This document shows positions 1-9,616 of a stretch of DNA of 54,956 bases, piece by piece. Numbering within the stretch: the stretch's first letter is position 1; every line of letters starts with the position of its first letter. The DNA is from Streptococcus sanguinis SK355 (lineage in GTDB: Bacteria > Bacillota > Bacilli > Lactobacillales > Streptococcaceae). The stretch covers positions 1,412,508-1,467,463 of the forward strand of contig NZ_GL890993.1 of the NCBI RefSeq assembly GCF_000212855.1, given 5' to 3'. Both the position numbers and the translations under genes were made by a program. The notes beneath the pieces were generated by a model. That model made no database searches. It was not told the origin of the DNA and worked only from the letters and a program-made list of their open reading frames with translations.

Positions 1-119
1 CAGACAATAGAGGGAATTTTTATAAGCGGATTTTTTATGTAAAGGTTTTAATTTCTGAAAGCACCTTGATATTTTCCTGAAAAGGAGTAAACTGGATATA
101 CAAGTGATGGAGGTTTAGT

Positions 120-500
120 ATGAAATTATACGTTCAGTTGATGATTATTTTTATGATTTCCCTTGTTGGAGAAGGGATTTCAAGTGTTTTCCACCTGCCT
201 ATTCCGGGCAGTATCATTGGTTTAGTCTTGCTGTTTTTGGCTCTGCAGTTCAAGCTCCTGCGCCTGCGCCATATCAGCATGGTTGGCAATTTTCTTTTGG
301 CAAATATGACCATTCTTTTTCTGCCTCCTGCGGTTGGTATCATGGATAAATTTCAGGTCATTGCGCCTTATCTGCTGCCAATTATTTTGATTGTTTTAGG
401 AGCGATTGTGCTCAATGTCTGCGTGATTGCAGTTGTGGTGCAGCTGATTAAGACTCGTTTTGAAGGAGATTATGAGGAAGGAGACGCCAGCAATGTCTGA
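120..500 (+). CDS. lrgA: LrgA/CidA family holin-like membrane protein
   Basis: A 126-residue, very hydrophobic protein with about four membrane segments and the family signature around residues 20-45 (HLPIPGSIIGLVLLF), followed by LPPAVGIMD near residue 70. LrgA/CidA proteins are holin-like and, with LrgB, influence autolysis, overflow metabolism and cell death. The ATG is preceded by GGAGG at a normal distance. The stop codon lies inside the start region of lrgB (8-nt overlap), so the two are translationally coupled. CidA and LrgA are hard to tell apart by sequence; the lrgA name rests on the usual streptococcal annotation. Confidence 0.9.
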   Translation: MKLYVQLMIIFMISLVGEGISSVFHLPIPGSIIGLVLLFLALQFKLLRLRHISMVGNFLLANMTILFLPPAVGIMDKFQVIAPYLLPIILIVLGAIVLNVCVIAVVVQLIKTRFEGDYEEGDASNV

Positions 501-1188
501 TTTATGGAGCAATCCTCTCTTTGGCCTTGCCTTGTCTATCTTGGCCTATCTGTTCGGCCTATTGATTTTTCGTAGATTTCCTCATCCCTTGACAACTCCT
601 TTGCTGATTGCAGCAGTTTTGGTCATTGCTTTTTTAAAATTAACCGGTATTTCCTATAAGGATTACTATGTCGGCGGCTCCTATTTAAACAACCTAATTG
701 TGCCATCTACGGTTGCTTTGGGGATTCCGCTTTACAAGACTTTTCATTTGATGAAGCACCATGCGCGCAGTATTTTGATTGGGACCTTTGCGGCGGTTGT
801 AGTCAATACTAGCTTTACTGCCCTGTTGGCTAAGTTTTTCGGCATGGATTTCTTTCTGGCTGTCTCTCTTTTTCCGAAGTCTGTCACAACGGCCATGGCT
901 GTCGGTATCACAGACAAGCTGCAAGGGCTTGCTACTGTGACATTAGTTGTGGTGGTTGCGACGGGCATTCTGACCAGTGTCTTAGGGCCAACGCTTCTTA
1001 AGCTCTTAAAAATCACAGATCCAGTAGCTATTGGTCTAGCTTTAGGGGGAACCGGCCATGCGGTAGGAACGGGAACCGCCTTTAAATACGGTCAGGTTGC
1101 AGGAGCTATGGCGGGACTTGCGATTGGCGTGACCGGGCTCATGTATGTTCTGGTCAGCCCCATCGTGGCAGCCATTATTCTGAAGTAA
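493..1188 (+). CDS. lrgB: LrgB/CidB family membrane protein
   Basis: A 231-residue polytopic membrane protein with LrgB family motifs (FPKSVTTAMAVGI and GGTGHAVGTGTAF). It partners LrgA in the murein-hydrolase-regulating LrgAB system; some plant and bacterial relatives transport glycolate or pyruvate. An in-frame ATG at 460 exists, but the start at 493 (Met-Ser-Asp-Leu-Trp) has a strong GAGGAAGGAG ribosome site at about 474-483. It overlaps the end of lrgA by 8 nt, which marks an operon. It ends just before a strong bidirectional terminator. Confidence 0.9.
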   Translation: MSDLWSNPLFGLALSILAYLFGLLIFRRFPHPLTTPLLIAAVLVIAFLKLTGISYKDYYVGGSYLNNLIVPSTVALGIPLYKTFHLMKHHARSILIGTFAAVVVNTSFTALLAKFFGMDFFLAVSLFPKSVTTAMAVGITDKLQGLATVTLVVVVATGILTSVLGPTLLKLLKITDPVAIGLALGGTGHAVGTGTAFKYGQVAGAMAGLAIGVTGLMYVLVSPIVAAIILK

Positions 1189-1192
1189 AAAT

Positions 1193-1228
1193 AAACAATG
1201 TTGAAACGTTTTGTTTCAACATTGTTTT
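1193..1228. terminator. Bidirectional intrinsic terminator between lrgB and the ABC operon
   Basis: A perfect 15-bp stem: AAACAATGTTGAAAC at 1193-1207 pairs with GTTTCAACATTGTTT at 1213-1227, with a 5-nt loop. It has A-rich and T-rich flanks and lies between two convergent genes, so it can serve both strands. Confidence 0.85.
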
Positions 1229-1230
1229 GC

Positions 1231-2064
1231 TTATTGAAGATTTAGCTTCTTTTTCACGATGAAATAGATGGTAAAATAGAAACCAAAAACTTTCACGAGC
1301 TCAAAGACAATTTGGATAATCAGAGAGAGGTCTAGCATCATTTCAAAATCCGTAGCGGAGTAACTATAATCGTATGGAACAAATAGGCCATACGGATTGA
1401 AGAGACTAGGTAAGAAGATTGACAGGACCGCTAGAACACTCCAAATCAAAAATCCGAAAAGCACAGCCATCATAATCCGATTCTTCTTAAATAGCTGTCC
1501 AACTGAGATTGCTAGATAAAAGAAGAGGATACCAGAAAGGATTTGAAGGAGATTAAGGAAGCCGTATTTGACAATCCAAAGCCACAGATTTGGGATTTCA
1601 CCAATATATTTAAAAATTTCATTAAATGAATAGCCGGTAATAGGGAGGGCAATGCCAAAAATGACAAGGCCGCTAATAAACATGGTTAGCATACACAAGA
1701 GGGTCCAAACAAATGCGGAAAGAAGCTTAGACAGAAGAATCTGATGCGGGGTAACTGGCAGAGTCCAAGTCAAGTAACCTTCTCGCCCAAAAACATTTTT
1801 ATAAAACCGACGGATGATAATGATGGTATTGGACAGAAAGACAGCGCAGGATGCAGAAAACAGCAAGAGGAAGAGTAGGTATAAAGTGACAATAACACCA
1901 CTAGTAGCCATTGGGTAGTCACTATAGCGTTCCATGACCTCCGGTCTCAAGCTGCTGCCAGTTATGAATCCCATCAAGATAGATAGAGTGAGAAGAATGG
2001 CAAAGGTGATACAATACCATTTGTAATTAGACTTAAAATCGTATTTAAACAGTTTTCCAAACAT
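1231..2064 (-). CDS. ABC transporter permease (ABC-2 type)
   Basis: A 277-residue protein with about six hydrophobic segments and a conserved loop (FGREGYLTWTLPVTPHQILL, around residues 93-112) typical of ABC-2 permeases of the YtrC/bacitracin-exporter sort. The ATG is preceded by AGGAGG at 2075-2080, which overlaps the stop codon of the upstream ATPase gene, so the two are translationally coupled. The substrate cannot be read from sequence. The family includes drug, bacteriocin and lipid exporters. No regulator gene is adjacent inside the window. Confidence 0.8.
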   Translation of the reverse strand: MFGKLFKYDFKSNYKWYCITFAILLTLSILMGFITGSSLRPEVMERYSDYPMATSGVIVTLYLLFLLLFSASCAVFLSNTIIIIRRFYKNVFGREGYLTWTLPVTPHQILLSKLLSAFVWTLLCMLTMFISGLVIFGIALPITGYSFNEIFKYIGEIPNLWLWIVKYGFLNLLQILSGILFFYLAISVGQLFKKNRIMMAVLFGFLIWSVLAVLSIFLPSLFNPYGLFVPYDYSYSATDFEMMLDLSLIIQIVFELVKVFGFYFTIYFIVKKKLNLQ

Positions 2065-2078
2065 ATAATGAAGACCTC

Positions 2079-2786
2079 CTAATAAAAGCGAAACTGGCTG
2101 CGGAAAAGATTATCAATGGATTGATTGTACTGTTGACGCAGCTGATTAGCATTTTCATGCAAAAAGATCTGACCTTGGTTAATCAGGATGACTTCATCCA
2201 AAATTGGCTCGATATCCGCAATCAAGTGGGTGGAAATGATGACAGAAGACTGAGGCGTACGATTTTGGATAATGGTCTGCAGGATATAGTCACGAGCAGC
2301 CGGATCAACACCACCGATAGGCTCGTCTAGGATATACAGTTCCGCATGGCGGCTCATGACCAAAATGAGCTGCATTTTTTCCTTGTTTCCTTTTGAAAGG
2401 CTTCCGATGCGCGCTTGAGGATCAATATGAAGATCCTTTAGGAGCTGCATGGCTTTCGCGCTGTCAAAATTATCATAAAAATCTTGGAAATATTTTACAG
2501 CTTCGATTACTTTAGAGCTGTCGCTTAGATAAGTCGTATCTGGCAGATAGGAAACGATTCTTTTCGTATCAGGAGAAGGTTTGACGCCTTTGAGATAAAT
2601 ATGGCCAGAGGTGGGCTGCAAGAGACCATTGATAAGCTTGATAATAGTTGTCTTGCCGCTGCCATTAGGACCTAGAAGTCCGATGATTCTGCCAGGCTGG
2701 ATGTTTAAGCTTACATCATAGAGGGCGGGTGCGTCACCATAATTTTTATGGACATGGTCAAGATAGACCAGAGGATACTGATTCAT
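2079..2786 (-). CDS. ABC transporter ATP-binding protein
   Basis: A 235-residue nucleotide-binding subunit with Walker A GPNGSGKT, signature LSKGN (a degenerate LSGGQ, as in the YtrB-like subfamily) and Walker B ILDEPIGGVD. It energises the permease encoded immediately downstream. The reading frame runs open to an ATG at 2810, but the ATG at 2786 (Met-Asn-Gln-Tyr-Pro) has GAAGGAG six bases upstream and fits family lengths better. It is transcribed away from dnaE, so the promoters of the two lie in the shared gap around 2800-2930. Confidence 0.85.
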   Translation of the reverse strand: MNQYPLVYLDHVHKNYGDAPALYDVSLNIQPGRIIGLLGPNGSGKTTIIKLINGLLQPTSGHIYLKGVKPSPDTKRIVSYLPDTTYLSDSSKVIEAVKYFQDFYDNFDSAKAMQLLKDLHIDPQARIGSLSKGNKEKMQLILVMSRHAELYILDEPIGGVDPAARDYILQTIIQNRTPQSSVIISTHLIADIEPILDEVILINQGQIFLHENANQLRQQYNQSIDNLFRSQFRFY

Positions 2787-2918
2787 ACATGTCTCCTTCA
2801 TTTTCTTCAATTTACAATTATTATACCTTTTCCTTAGGAAAATGGCAAAGAAAGCCGGAAAGGGTGAATGGAATCTTTATGTTCGGTCAAACTCCTATTT
2901 CCCTCATTCAGTGAATTG

Positions 2919-2927
2919 CGGTATAAT
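2919..2927 (+). promoter_or_regulatory. Promoter -10 for dnaE
   Basis: TATAAT at 2922-2927, about 43 nt before the GTG start of dnaE. No clear -35 box was seen. Confidence 0.6.
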
Positions 2928-2969
2928 AGTTATAAGAAGAAGCAAAGCATGTTCAAGGAGAAAAATGTG

Positions 2970-5900
2970 GTGATACAACTTGATACCAAGACTGTTTACA
3001 GTTTTATGGATAGCTTGATCCCGATAAAGAAATATGTGCAAAAAGCCAAGGACTTAGGATACAGTCATCTGGGCATGATGGATGTGGACAATCTCTATGG
3101 GGCTTATCATTTCTTAGAGGAAGCCGAATCTGCGGGACTGCGGCCGCTTTTAGGCTTGGAGCTGAGTCTGATCAAGGCAGAGCAGGAGCTTCATCTCCGT
3201 CTGCTGGCTTTAGACAGTCAGGGATATCGCAATCTGATGAAAGTCTCGACTCTCAAGATGATGGGACAAAAGAATTGGGAGTCTTTCCAGCATCTCTTTA
3301 AGGGATTGGCTGTGATTGTTCCTGCTTTTGACGGAGTAGCAGATCTGGATTTGGGGTTGGATTTTTATGTTGGAGTCTTTCCAGCAACGCTCCAGCAGGA
3401 GTTTGGTCGGCCAACCCTGCCCTTGCATACCGTCCGATATTTTGATAGGGGAGATTTGGAAACCTTGCAGATGCTCCGGGCTATTAGAGAAAATGCCAGC
3501 CTGCGAGAGATTGGCAGTCTCCCCAATCATGAGTTTTTGCTGGCACCAGATGCTCTGGCAGGAGCTTTTAAGGAAACTTTCCCAGAGAGTCTGGCTAATC
3601 TTGAGAAGCTAGTCCGTGATGTTCACTATGATATCAATAGGGAGCTGAAACTGCCCCGCTTTAATCGAGAGCGGCCAGCCGTGGAAGAGCTAAGGGAGCG
3701 ATCCGAAGCTGGCTTAAAAAAACGCGGTTTAACAGGTAAACTTTATCAGGAACGACTGGACCAGGAGCTGGGTGTCATTCATCAGATGGGCTTTGATGAT
3801 TACTTTCTTATCGTCTGGGATTTGCTGCGCTTTGGTCGCAGTCAGGGCTATTATATGGGCATGGGTCGAGGATCTGCTGTTGGCAGTCTGGTGGCCTATG
3901 CTTTGGAGATTACTGGGATTGACCCAGTCAAGAATAACCTGCTTTTTGAGCGCTTTCTAAATCTAGAGCGCTATACCATGCCCGATATTGATATTGATAT
4001 TCCTGATGTTTACCGGCCAGAGTTTATCCGCTATGTTCGGGACCGCTATGGCAGCATGCATGCGGCTCAGATTGTGACCTACTCGACCTTTGGAGCCAAG
4101 CAGGCCATTCGTGATGTCTTCAAGCGCTTCGGTCTACCAGAGTATGAGCTGACCAATATCACCAAGAAAATCCGCTTTGGCGATAGTCTGACCTCTGCTT
4201 ATGAGAAAAATATGGCCTTTCGTCAGATTATCAATAGTAAGCTGGAATATCAAAAGGCCTTTGATATTGCTAAAAAAATCGAAGGCAACCCCCGTCAGAC
4301 CTCTATCCACGCAGCCGGCGTTGTGATGAGTGACAATGACCTGACAGACCAGATACCGCTCAAATACGGTGAGGACATGTATATCACCCAATATGATGCC
4401 CACGGTGTGGAAAGCAACGGTCTGCTCAAGATGGACTTTCTGGGCTTGCGTAATCTGACCTTTGTCCAGCGGATGAAGGAAGCAACCCTGGAAAAATATA
4501 AGGTAGATATTGAGATTGCAGAGATTGACTTGGAGGATGCAGAAACTCTGAAACTCTTTGCAGCCGGCCAGACCAAGGGGATTTTCCAGTTTGAGCAGCC
4601 GGGGGCTATCAGCCTGCTCAAGCGGGTTCAGCCAGTTTGCTTTGAGGAAGTAGTAGCCACAACCTCTCTCAATCGTCCTGGAGCCAGTGATTATATAGAT
4701 AATTTTGTCAAGAGAAAGCATGGAATGGAACAAGTGGAGTTGATTGATGACAGTTTGGCTGATATTCTAGCTCCGACTTACGGTATCATGCTCTACCAAG
4801 AGCAGGTCATGCAGGTGGCCCAGCGCTTTGGTGGCTTTAGTCTGGGGAAAGCCGATATTTTGCGGCGGGCCATGGGTAAGAAAAGTGCTGCTGAAATGCA
4901 CCGCATGCAGGAGGACTTTGTTGCAGGTGCTCTCAAGCTAGGTCACTCGGAAACTAAAGCCAAGGAAGTCTTTGCTATTATGGAGAAGTTTGCTGGCTAT
5001 GGCTTTAACCGCAGCCATGCCTATGCCTACTCAGCTCTGGCCTTTCAGTTGGCTTACTTCAAGGCTCACTATCCAGATGTTTTCTTTGATGTCATGCTCA
5101 ATTATTCAAGTAGTGACTATATCACCGATGCCCTGAGTTTTGACTTTGAAACAGCCCCCCTCAGTATCAACAATATTCCCTACCATGATAAGTTTCAGGA
5201 TAAGAAAATTTTTTTGGGCATGAAAAATATCAAAGGCCTGCCTAGGGATTTGGCTTACTGGATTATCGAAGAGCGACAAAATGCTGCCTTTACTGGGGTG
5301 GAAGACTTTATTCTGCGCCTGCCTCAGAATTACCATAAGATTCCGCTGCTGACTCCTCTGATCCAGCTGGGGCTCTTTGACAGTTTTGAGAAAAATCGCC
5401 AAAAAATTCTAGCCAATTTGCCTAATCTATTTGTATTTGCGGATGAGCTAGGTAGTCTTTTTGCGGATACGACCTATTCTTGGACAGAGGCTCAGGATTT
5501 TAGCGATACCGAAAAGTTTGAGTTGGAACAGAGCATAATCGGTGTGGGGCTTAGCGATCATCCCTTGGTTAAACTGGCCAAAGAAGCGGACCAGCCCTTT
5601 AGCTGGATTAGTGATTTGACGGAAAATAGCAGAGCTAGGATTTTGGCTGAAGTCCAGACTATTAAGACTATCCGGACTAAAAAGGGCGAGAATATGGCCT
5701 TCTTGCAGGTTTCAGATACCAAGAAAAAACTGGATGTTACCCTCTTTCCTGATACTTATAGACAGCTGGGTGAACGCATTAAGGAGAAGGGTATTTACTA
5801 CTTGAGCGGCAAGGTGCAGGAGCGGGATGGTCGTTTACAGTTGGTCTTGTCAAATATAGAAGAAGCCACTACAGAACGCTTCTGGATAAAACTTGCGGGC

Positions 5901-6077
5901 CATGAGCATGATCGGGAAATATCTCATGTTTTGCAGAAATACCCTGGCAATATTCCAGTTGTCCTGCGCTATGAAGATGAGAAGCGAACCATATCTGCAC
6001 CTCATTTCCGAGTGGAGAGATCAGAGCAGCTGCAAGAGGAATTGAAGAATTATACTATGAAAACGATTTTTCGTTAA
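2970..6077 (+). CDS. dnaE: DNA polymerase III subunit alpha, DnaE
   Basis: The second replicative polymerase of Firmicutes, which works with PolC on lagging-strand priming. Domains in order: an N-terminal PHP domain, the C-family polymerase core with the catalytic PDIDID motif at about residues 338-343 and GRGSAVGSLVAY before it, helix-hairpin-helix and beta-binding regions, and a C-terminal OB fold. It has no proofreading domain, as expected for DnaE. The frame is open upstream to 2868, but AAGGAG at 2955-2960 points to a GTG start at 2970 (or 2967). This gives 1035 residues beginning with IQLDTKTVYSF, like pneumococcal DnaE. The pfkA-pyk pair follows. Confidence 0.95.
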   Translation: MIQLDTKTVYSFMDSLIPIKKYVQKAKDLGYSHLGMMDVDNLYGAYHFLEEAESAGLRPLLGLELSLIKAEQELHLRLLALDSQGYRNLMKVSTLKMMGQKNWESFQHLFKGLAVIVPAFDGVADLDLGLDFYVGVFPATLQQEFGRPTLPLHTVRYFDRGDLETLQMLRAIRENASLREIGSLPNHEFLLAPDALAGAFKETFPESLANLEKLVRDVHYDINRELKLPRFNRERPAVEELRERSEAGLKKRGLTGKLYQERLDQELGVIHQMGFDDYFLIVWDLLRFGRSQGYYMGMGRGSAVGSLVAYALEITGIDPVKNNLLFERFLNLERYTMPDIDIDIPDVYRPEFIRYVRDRYGSMHAAQIVTYSTFGAKQAIRDVFKRFGLPEYELTNITKKIRFGDSLTSAYEKNMAFRQIINSKLEYQKAFDIAKKIEGNPRQTSIHAAGVVMSDNDLTDQIPLKYGEDMYITQYDAHGVESNGLLKMDFLGLRNLTFVQRMKEATLEKYKVDIEIAEIDLEDAETLKLFAAGQTKGIFQFEQPGAISLLKRVQPVCFEEVVATTSLNRPGASDYIDNFVKRKHGMEQVELIDDSLADILAPTYGIMLYQEQVMQVAQRFGGFSLGKADILRRAMGKKSAAEMHRMQEDFVAGALKLGHSETKAKEVFAIMEKFAGYGFNRSHAYAYSALAFQLAYFKAHYPDVFFDVMLNYSSSDYITDALSFDFETAPLSINNIPYHDKFQDKKIFLGMKNIKGLPRDLAYWIIEERQNAAFTGVEDFILRLPQNYHKIPLLTPLIQLGLFDSFEKNRQKILANLPNLFVFADELGSLFADTTYSWTEAQDFSDTEKFELEQSIIGVGLSDHPLVKLAKEADQPFSWISDLTENSRARILAEVQTIKTIRTKKGENMAFLQVSDTKKKLDVTLFPDTYRQLGERIKEKGIYYLSGKVQERDGRLQLVLSNIEEATTERFWIKLAGHEHDREISHVLQKYPGNIPVVLRYEDEKRTISAPHFRVERSEQLQEELKNYTMKTIFR

Positions 6078-6113
6078 AAAATATGGAAAATAAGAGAATT
6101 TTCATGATGATTG

Positions 6114-6122
6114 TGGTATAAT
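6114..6122 (+). promoter_or_regulatory. Extended -10 promoter of pfkA
   Basis: TGG-TATAAT at 6114-6122, 39 nt before the pfkA ATG. It probably drives pfkA-pyk as a glycolytic operon. Confidence 0.7.
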
Positions 6123-6137
6123 CTATAAGAATGTTAA

Positions 6138-7172
<1,035 letters not shown>

Positions 7173-7228
7173 TTATTATTTGTTATTCAGGCCAAGAGGC
7201 CAAATAGAAGAAGGAGTTTCATACAATC

Positions 7229-8734
7229 ATGAATAAACGTGTAAAAATCGTTGCAACATTAGGTCCTGCGGTAGAAATCCGCGGCGGTAAAAAATTCGGT
7301 GATGACGGATATTGGGGAGAAAAGCTGGATGTTGAAGCATCAGCTCAAAACATTGCTAAGTTGATTCAAGCTGGCGCAAACACATTCCGTTTCAACTTCT
7401 CACACGGTGACCATGCTGAGCAAGGAGAGCGCATGGCAACTGTTAAGCGTGCAGAAGAAATTGCCGGCCAAAAAGTTGGTTTCCTTCTTGATACAAAAGG
7501 ACCAGAAATTCGTACAGAATTGTTTGAAGGCGATGCAAAAGAGTATTCATACAAGACTGGTGAAAAAATCCGTGTTGCTACTAAGCAAGGTATCAAATCT
7601 ACTCGTGAAGTAATTGCTTTGAACGTTGCTGGCGGATTGGACATCTACGATGATGTTGAAGTTGGCCGTCAAGTATTGGTTGACGATGGTAAACTTGGTC
7701 TTCGTGTTATTGCTAAAGACGATGCTACTCGTGAATTTGAAGTAGAAGTTGAAAACGACGGCATCATTGCTAAGCAAAAGGGTGTGAACATCCCTAACAC
7801 TAAAATTCCTTTCCCAGCACTTGCTGAGCGTGACAATGACGATATCCGCTTTGGTCTTGAGCAAGGAATTAACTTCATCGCGATTTCATTTGTACGTACT
7901 GCAAAAGACGTCAACGAAGTTCGTGCAATCTGTGAAGAAACTGGTAATGGCCATGTTCAATTGTTCGCGAAAATCGAAAACCAACAAGGTATCGATAACT
8001 TGGACGAAATTATTGAAGCTGCTGACGGTATCATGATTGCCCGTGGTGACATGGGTATCGAAGTACCATTCGAAATGGTTCCAGTTTACCAAAAGATGAT
8101 CATCACTAAGGTAAATGCAGCTGGTAAAGTGGTTATCACAGCAACTAACATGCTTGAAACCATGACAGAAAAACCACGTGCAACTCGTTCAGAAGTATCA
8201 GACGTATTTAACGCTGTTATCGACGGAACTGACGCAACTATGCTTTCAGGTGAGTCTGCAAATGGTAAATACCCACTTGAGTCAGTAACAACAATGGCTA
8301 CTATCGATAAGAATGCTCAAACCCTTCTTAACGAATATGGCCGCTTGACAACTGATAACTTTGAGCGTAACTCTAAGACTGAAGTTATGGCTTCAGCAGT
8401 TAAAGATGCTACAAACTCAATGGATATCAAGTTGGTAGTTACCCTTACTAAGACTGGTCACACAGCTCGTTTGATTTCTAAATACCGTCCAAATGCTGAT
8501 ATCTTGGCTATCACTTTTGACGAATTGACTCAACGCGGTCTTATGCTGAACTGGGGTGTAATTCCAGTGACTACAAACACTCCATCTAACACAGATGATA
8601 TGTTTGACATCGCTGAGAAGATTGCAGTTGAGCAAGGCTTGGTTGAATCTGGTGATGATATCGTTATCGTTGCTGGTGTGCCGCTTGGTGAAGCAGTTCG
8701 TACCAACACAATGCGTATCCGTACAGTACGTTAA
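7229..8734 (+). CDS. pyk: Pyruvate kinase
   Basis: A 501-residue pyruvate kinase that makes pyruvate and ATP from phosphoenolpyruvate, the last step of glycolysis. The active-site region includes FAKIENQQG (catalytic Lys), ARGDMGIEVP and the TNMLETM/TRSEVSDV signature. The ATG follows GAAGGAG. It is highly codon-optimised, like pfkA and eno. It is placed second in the pfkA-pyk operon and ends in a dedicated terminator. Confidence 0.97.
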   Translation: MNKRVKIVATLGPAVEIRGGKKFGDDGYWGEKLDVEASAQNIAKLIQAGANTFRFNFSHGDHAEQGERMATVKRAEEIAGQKVGFLLDTKGPEIRTELFEGDAKEYSYKTGEKIRVATKQGIKSTREVIALNVAGGLDIYDDVEVGRQVLVDDGKLGLRVIAKDDATREFEVEVENDGIIAKQKGVNIPNTKIPFPALAERDNDDIRFGLEQGINFIAISFVRTAKDVNEVRAICEETGNGHVQLFAKIENQQGIDNLDEIIEAADGIMIARGDMGIEVPFEMVPVYQKMIITKVNAAGKVVITATNMLETMTEKPRATRSEVSDVFNAVIDGTDATMLSGESANGKYPLESVTTMATIDKNAQTLLNEYGRLTTDNFERNSKTEVMASAVKDATNSMDIKLVVTLTKTGHTARLISKYRPNADILAITFDELTQRGLMLNWGVIPVTTNTPSNTDDMFDIAEKIAVEQGLVESGDDIVIVAGVPLGEAVRTNTMRIRTVR

Positions 8735-8752
8735 TCTAAGAAAATAAAAAAG

Positions 8753-8782
8753 AACCGTTGATTGAAAAATCATCGGTTTTTT
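8753..8782 (+). terminator. Intrinsic terminator after pyk
   Basis: AACCGTTGATT (8753-8763) pairs with AATCATCGGTT (8768-8778), with one mismatch and a GAAA loop, followed by a T run to 8782. Confidence 0.85.
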
Positions 8783-8883
8783 CTCTTGTCGAAGTGATGA
8801 CCATTATCTTGTGTGGGAAGAAGGACACGCCAGCGTTTTGATTTTTGAAATAAGATTGTCCCTTTGTCTATTTTGTCTAAAAA

Positions 8884-8892
8884 TGATATAAT
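8884..8892 (+). promoter_or_regulatory. Extended -10 promoter of the signal-peptidase-like gene
   Basis: TGA-TATAAT at 8884-8892, 25 nt before the ATG at 8918. Confidence 0.65.
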
Positions 8893-8917
8893 GGTATAAA
8901 AGAGATGGGAGAGACAG

Positions 8918-9475
8918 ATGTTAAAGAGAGATTTATTAAGAAATGTCATTATTTTTTCAGTTCTAGCAGCTATTATTATAGGGCTGAGAGTTTTTATTTA
9001 TACGCCTTATCGGGTGACTGATCAAGACAGCAATGCTTATTTGGCAAAGAATGACTTGGTCTTGGCAACGAGAAAGCAAGACATCAAGCGTGGAGACTTT
9101 GTCCTCTATGAAGTGGACGGCAAAGACTATGTCGGCCGGGTCATTGCCCAGGAAAAAGATCAGGTAACCTATATGGATGACCTCCTTTACCTGAACGGTC
9201 AGGTCATGTCGGAAGAATACATTGAGAAAATGCGCGAGAAATATTTGGCTTCAGCAGGAAGTTCGGGCTATTATACGCATGATTTCTCTATTATGGATTT
9301 AAAAGACTCAAAGTCTGATAAAATTACTAAAGATTCTTATCTGATTCTTAATGACCGACGGGAAAATACCAAGGACAGCCGAGAATTTGGGCTCATCAAA
9401 GCCAGTCAAATCAAGGGAGTGGTGGAGTTCCGACTCTCACCTCTGAATGAATTTGGTTTTATTAAGAATAAGTAA
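8918..9475 (+). CDS. lepB: Signal peptidase I-like protein lacking the canonical catalytic dyad
   Basis: A 185-residue S26 signal peptidase fold: one N-terminal membrane segment (about residues 8-27), then boxes recognisable as B (YRVTDQDSNAYLAKNDLVLA), C/D (DYVGRVIA) and E (LILNDRRENTKDSREFGLI). In active enzymes box B reads SMxPT and box D has a catalytic Lys before RV. Here Asp37 sits where the Ser should be and Gly73 where the Lys should be. The same Asp/Gly replacement is known in S. pyogenes SipA, a pilus assembly factor. No pilin or sortase gene is nearby; the position after pyk matches the sipC locus of other streptococci. It may be an inactive accessory factor, or the alignment at box B may be shifted by one to use Ser38. 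Confidence 0.8.
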   Translation: MLKRDLLRNVIIFSVLAAIIIGLRVFIYTPYRVTDQDSNAYLAKNDLVLATRKQDIKRGDFVLYEVDGKDYVGRVIAQEKDQVTYMDDLLYLNGQVMSEEYIEKMREKYLASAGSSGYYTHDFSIMDLKDSKSDKITKDSYLILNDRRENTKDSREFGLIKASQIKGVVEFRLSPLNEFGFIKNK

Positions 9476-9491
9476 ACTGAAGTCTATTTTC

Positions 9492-9521
9492 AACCAAGGC
9501 AGGGCAAGCCTTGGTTTTTTT
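9492..9521 (+). terminator. Intrinsic terminator after the signal-peptidase-like gene
   Basis: AACCAAGGC (9492-9500) pairs perfectly with GCCTTGGTT (9508-9516), followed by a T tract. Confidence 0.9.
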
Positions 9522-9575
9522 CTTTGAAAATCAACTTTAAAGTTACAAGTAAACATAAAGATACTTTTCCTGATG

Positions 9576-9584
9576 TGGTATACT
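9576..9584 (+). promoter_or_regulatory. Extended -10 promoter of the lipoprotein gene
   Basis: TGG-TATACT at 9576-9584, 33 nt before the TTG start. Confidence 0.55.
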
Positions 9585-9616
9585 AATATCAAAAGACCGC
9601 AAAAAGGAGATTGCTT

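Noticed and set aside
2868..2969. N-terminal extension of DnaE from the ATG at 2868 or 2949
   Set aside because: The promoter -10 (2922-2927) lies inside it and the ribosome site fits the GTG at 2967/2970, which matches the family N terminus.
4134..4733. 199-codon frame antisense to dnaE
   Set aside because: It lies wholly inside a confidently assigned polymerase core, has no ribosome site and no recognisable domain; it is a mirror of biased codons.
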